Source: 13-1-40CM-70-15 sp964641215 (GTDB lineage Bacteria; Gemmatimonadota; Gemmatimonadetes; Gemmatimonadales; GWC2-71-9). Taken from it: a stretch of 14,885 bases of DNA. The stretch spans positions 1-14,885 of the forward strand of contig CAZXKD010000059.1 in the NCBI GenBank assembly GCA_964641215.1. Direction: 5' to 3'. Shown here piece by piece: positions 12,929 to 14,885 of the stretch. The notes beneath the pieces were generated by a model that ran no database searches, had not been told where the DNA came from, and saw only the letters and a list, made by a program, of their open reading frames with translations. The stretch's first letter is position 1. Each line of letters opens with the position of its first letter. A program made the translations under genes and the position numbers.

Positions 12929-14885
12929 TGCGGCGCGCGCTCGGCCTCCTCCTCTGCTTCACCTCAGGCGCCGCCGGCTCCGGTTGGGGGCAACAGCTGT
13001 CCCCTCCTGGCACCGGCGGCGTCGCGGTGTTGACCGATGCCCTCCAGCGGCTGGGCGCCGACAAGCGCGTGCTGATGATCGGCGCCCACCCCGACGACGA
13101 AAGCAATCTCCTCCTCACCCTGCTCTCGCGGGGTCATGGCGTCCGTGCCGCCTACCTCTCGCTCAGCCGTGGCGAGGGCGGTCAAAACCTCCTGGGGCCC
13201 GAGCTCGGCGCCGAGCTGGGCATCATTCGCAGTGAGGAGCTGCTGGCGGCCCGCCAGCTGGACGGCGCCGGCCAGTATTTCACCCGCGCCTACGACTTCG
13301 GCTACTCCAAGTCCGCCGAGGAGTCGTTCCGGTTCTGGCCGCGCGACTCGCTGCTTCCGGACGTCCTTGCGGTGATCCGGCGCTTCCGCCCCCAGATCCT
13401 CATTTCGATTTTCAGCGGCACGCCGCGGGACGGGCATGGCCAGCACCAGGTTGCGGGTCAGTTGGCTCGGCAGGCGTTCGAGATCCTCAAGGACTCGACC
13501 TGGGGCCCCGTCAAGTTGTACCGCAGCGCGGGGTTCGATACGACTGGCACGACCGTCAGGCTGCCGGCGGGGATCCTCGACCCGGTGGCCGGGCAGTCCT
13601 TTGCGCAGATCGCCGCCGCCAGCCGCAGTCGCCACCGCTCCCAGGACCAGGGACAGCTTCAACGGCCGGGGCCGAGTATCGCGCGGTTGGCGCTGGTGGC
13701 GACGCGAGTCCCTGGGTCGCCGGCGGACGGTGGGAATGACGACGGGTTGTTCGCTGGCGTGGACACGGTGCTGCACGGGCAAGCGGGCTACGTCGCCCTC
13801 ATCGACACGGCGCGCGCCCGGCTCAACCCCTGGGCGCCCCAGGCGATCCTGCCATATCTCACTCGGGCCGCCCGCGTGCTGGCGGAGCGGAGGGGGAGTG
13901 GATCCGGGCAGGAGGAGCAGCGAGCACTGCTCGAGCGCGCGATCGCGGCGGCAGCGGGAGTCGCGCTGGACGGTGTTGCCGACGACGACATCGTGATCCC
14001 GGCCGAGTCGCTGCACGTCGAAGGAACCGTCTGGAACGCCGGCGACTCCGCCATCCGGGTCGACTCAGTCCAGGTAACGGCGCCCGCGGGCTGGGCGGTG
14101 ACCCCGGCGAGCGGGGGGGGTGGGGGGGGTGGGGGGGCAAACGCGTTCGCCGGTGTGGTCGCCCCGGGCACCGTCCTCGCCGGCCGCTTCATCCTCGTCG
14201 TGCCGGGTGACGCCGAGCGCTCCCAGCCCTACTACCTGCGGCACTCGCTCCCGGGCGCGCTCTACGACTGGACCGGCGTTGCGCCCGACGTGAGAGGGCT
14301 GCCGTTCGCACCGCCGCCGCTGATGCTGCGGGCGCGGCTCACGGTGGACGGGGTGTCGGTCACGCTCGAGCGCGAGATCGTATACCGCTATCGCGACCAG
14401 GCGATCGGTGAGATCCGCCGGCCCATCTTCGTCACCCAGCCCTTCGACGTCGCCATCGCGCCCGCGCTCCTCGTCTGGCCCATGGATGGAGGAGCCGGCG
14501 GCGCGCGACACTTCACGATCACCGTCACCAATCGCTCGCGCGGACCGGCCGGCGGGCAGGTCGTCGTGACGGTGCCGCCCGGCTGGCCGCCGGTCCCCGC
14601 GGAGAGCGTGACCTTCGTGCGCGAGGACGAAACCAAGAGCGTCAGTGTGAGGCTCGCGCCGCCCGGGGGGGGGGCGGGGGGCGCGGGACGGATCCAACCT
14701 GGGAGTTACGAGCTACAAGTCGCGGTGGTGGGGGGCGCGGGAGGGGGGGGGGGGGGGGGGGGCGCGGGGGGGGGGGGGGGGACGGCGGCGGCGACGCCGC
14801 GACCGCCCCCGGCCCTCGCGGCGCGCCGGTCCTCGCGCGCTCCCGGCGACGCAGGGACCCCCCCGCCCAAACGCCCACGAGCGGG
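12928..14885 (+). CDS. exported PIG-L/LmbE family deacetylase, 3' end missing
   Basis: The frame opens at GTG 12928, inside the preceding stop (TAGTG), and stays open to the window end (652 codons, no stop). A signal peptide (MRRALGLLLCFTSGAAG) is followed by a PIG-L/LmbE metal-dependent deacetylase domain: AHPDDES (53-59), SRGEGGQN, and HGQHQ with His170/His173 as ligands. Such enzymes remove N-acetyl groups from GlcNAc-type sugars; the substrate here is unknown. The later part has two beta-rich blocks. The second (TITVTNRSRGPAGGQVVVTV, about 530-575) resembles the NEW3 domain found after exported glycoside-acting enzymes. Gly-rich stretches from G8, G8, G7 and G10 runs interrupt it. Beyond 14743 the frame passes 20-G and 16-G runs and loses any family likeness, so the final 140 bases are unreliable. 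It is probably translated with the upstream amidohydrolase. Confidence 0.85.
   Translation, partial: MRRALGLLLCFTSGAAGSGWGQQLSPPGTGGVAVLTDALQRLGADKRVLMIGAHPDDESNLLLTLLSRGHGVRAAYLSLSRGEGGQNLLGPELGAELGIIRSEELLAARQLDGAGQYFTRAYDFGYSKSAEESFRFWPRDSLLPDVLAVIRRFRPQILISIFSGTPRDGHGQHQVAGQLARQAFEILKDSTWGPVKLYRSAGFDTTGTTVRLPAGILDPVAGQSFAQIAAASRSRHRSQDQGQLQRPGPSIARLALVATRVPGSPADGGNDDGLFAGVDTVLHGQAGYVALIDTARARLNPWAPQAILPYLTRAARVLAERRGSGSGQEEQRALLERAIAAAAGVALDGVADDDIVIPAESLHVEGTVWNAGDSAIRVDSVQVTAPAGWAVTPASGGGGGGGGANAFAGVVAPGTVLAGRFILVVPGDAERSQPYYLRHSLPGALYDWTGVAPDVRGLPFAPPPLMLRARLTVDGVSVTLEREIVYRYRDQAIGEIRRPIFVTQPFDVAIAPALLVWPMDGGAGGARHFTITVTNRSRGPAGGQVVVTVPPGWPPVPAESVTFVREDETKSVSVRLAPPGGGAGGAGRIQPGSYELQVAVVGGAGGGGGGGGAGGGGGTAAATPRPPPALAARRSSRAPGDAGTPPPKRPRA
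14113..14137 (+). repeat. G8-T-G8-T-G7 tract in the PIG-L gene
   Basis: Three G runs of 8, 8 and 7 separated by single T bases code for nine consecutive Gly residues. The frame is intact before and after. The tract has enough G-runs to form a G-quadruplex on the coding strand and is prone to slippage. Confidence 0.8.
14665..14781 (+). repeat. long poly-G runs near the scaffold end
   Basis: Runs of 10 (14665-14674), 6 (14676-14681), 20 (14743-14762) and 16 (14766-14781) G occur within 120 bases. Run lengths of this size cannot be trusted in short-read assemblies, and the frame after them is uncertain. The tracts probably explain why the scaffold ends here. Confidence 0.85.

Noticed and set aside
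12964..14016. Minus-strand open frame of 350 codons opposite the PIG-L gene
   Set aside because: The plus strand shows PIG-L metal motifs and a continuous frame from the amidohydrolase stop. The minus-strand product has shadow composition and no domain.
1..14885. Mobile element, prophage or defence island
   Set aside because: No transposase, integrase, phage structural gene, restriction or toxin motif was seen in any frame, and base composition is even apart from the G-runs.

Overview
The window is about 15 kb of very GC-rich bacterial chromosome, probably one complete metagenomic scaffold. It begins and ends in G-homopolymer sequence and holds a 100-N scaffolding gap at 6154-6253. The gene content is that of an aerobic heterotroph: a SURF1 oxidase-assembly factor, a citrate synthase, a VLCAD-like acyl-CoA dehydrogenase and large secreted metal-dependent hydrolases. 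These hydrolases (a TolB propeller fused to an amidohydrolase, a second exported amidohydrolase and a PIG-L/LmbE protein), together with the style of the citrate synthase and of the HTH protein, suggest Gemmatimonadota. That assignment is inference; Acidobacteriota or a related soil phylum is possible.

Layout. 58-1082 (+): a GIY-YIG nuclease and SURF1, start/stop overlapped. 1184-1876 (+): an XRE-type HTH protein. It converges on a minus-strand pair, rpsU (S21) then a cold-shock protein (2377-1955), and a strong bidirectional terminator lies between them. 2645-5992 (+): a 1115-residue exported TolB propeller/amidohydrolase, whose promoter lies back to back with the rpsU promoter. Then come a double-hairpin region, a structured leader cut by the N gap, and an RhlE-like DEAD-box helicase (6274-7488, +). 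Citrate synthase (minus) converges on the helicase. It diverges from a degenerate phosphoribosyltransferase-fold gene (8965-9621, +) across a repeat-rich intergenic region. A VLCAD-like acyl-CoA dehydrogenase (11538-9664, minus) follows, divergent from a second exported amidohydrolase (11618-12928, +). That gene runs by a one-base overlap into a PIG-L/LmbE deacetylase gene, open to the scaffold end.

How the genes fit together. S21, the cold-shock protein and the DEAD-box helicase form a loose RNA/translation cold-response neighbourhood. Citrate synthase, acyl-CoA dehydrogenase and SURF1 belong to aerobic carbon and energy metabolism. The exported amidohydrolases and the deacetylase look like periplasmic or secreted scavenging enzymes. 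I found no CRISPR, phage, transposon, toxin-antitoxin or defence genes, and no rRNA or tRNA.

The less ordinary signals are these: in-frame poly-G tracts of eight or more G in three separate genes and at the scaffold end; a phosphoribosyltransferase-like protein whose PRPP loop has lost its normal residues; a histidine where the amidohydrolase family usually has its last metal-site aspartate; short tandem 7- and 8-mer repeats in intergenic DNA, one of which supplies a gene's stop codon; and -10 elements placed so close to start codons that leaderless transcription, or a later start, is implied.
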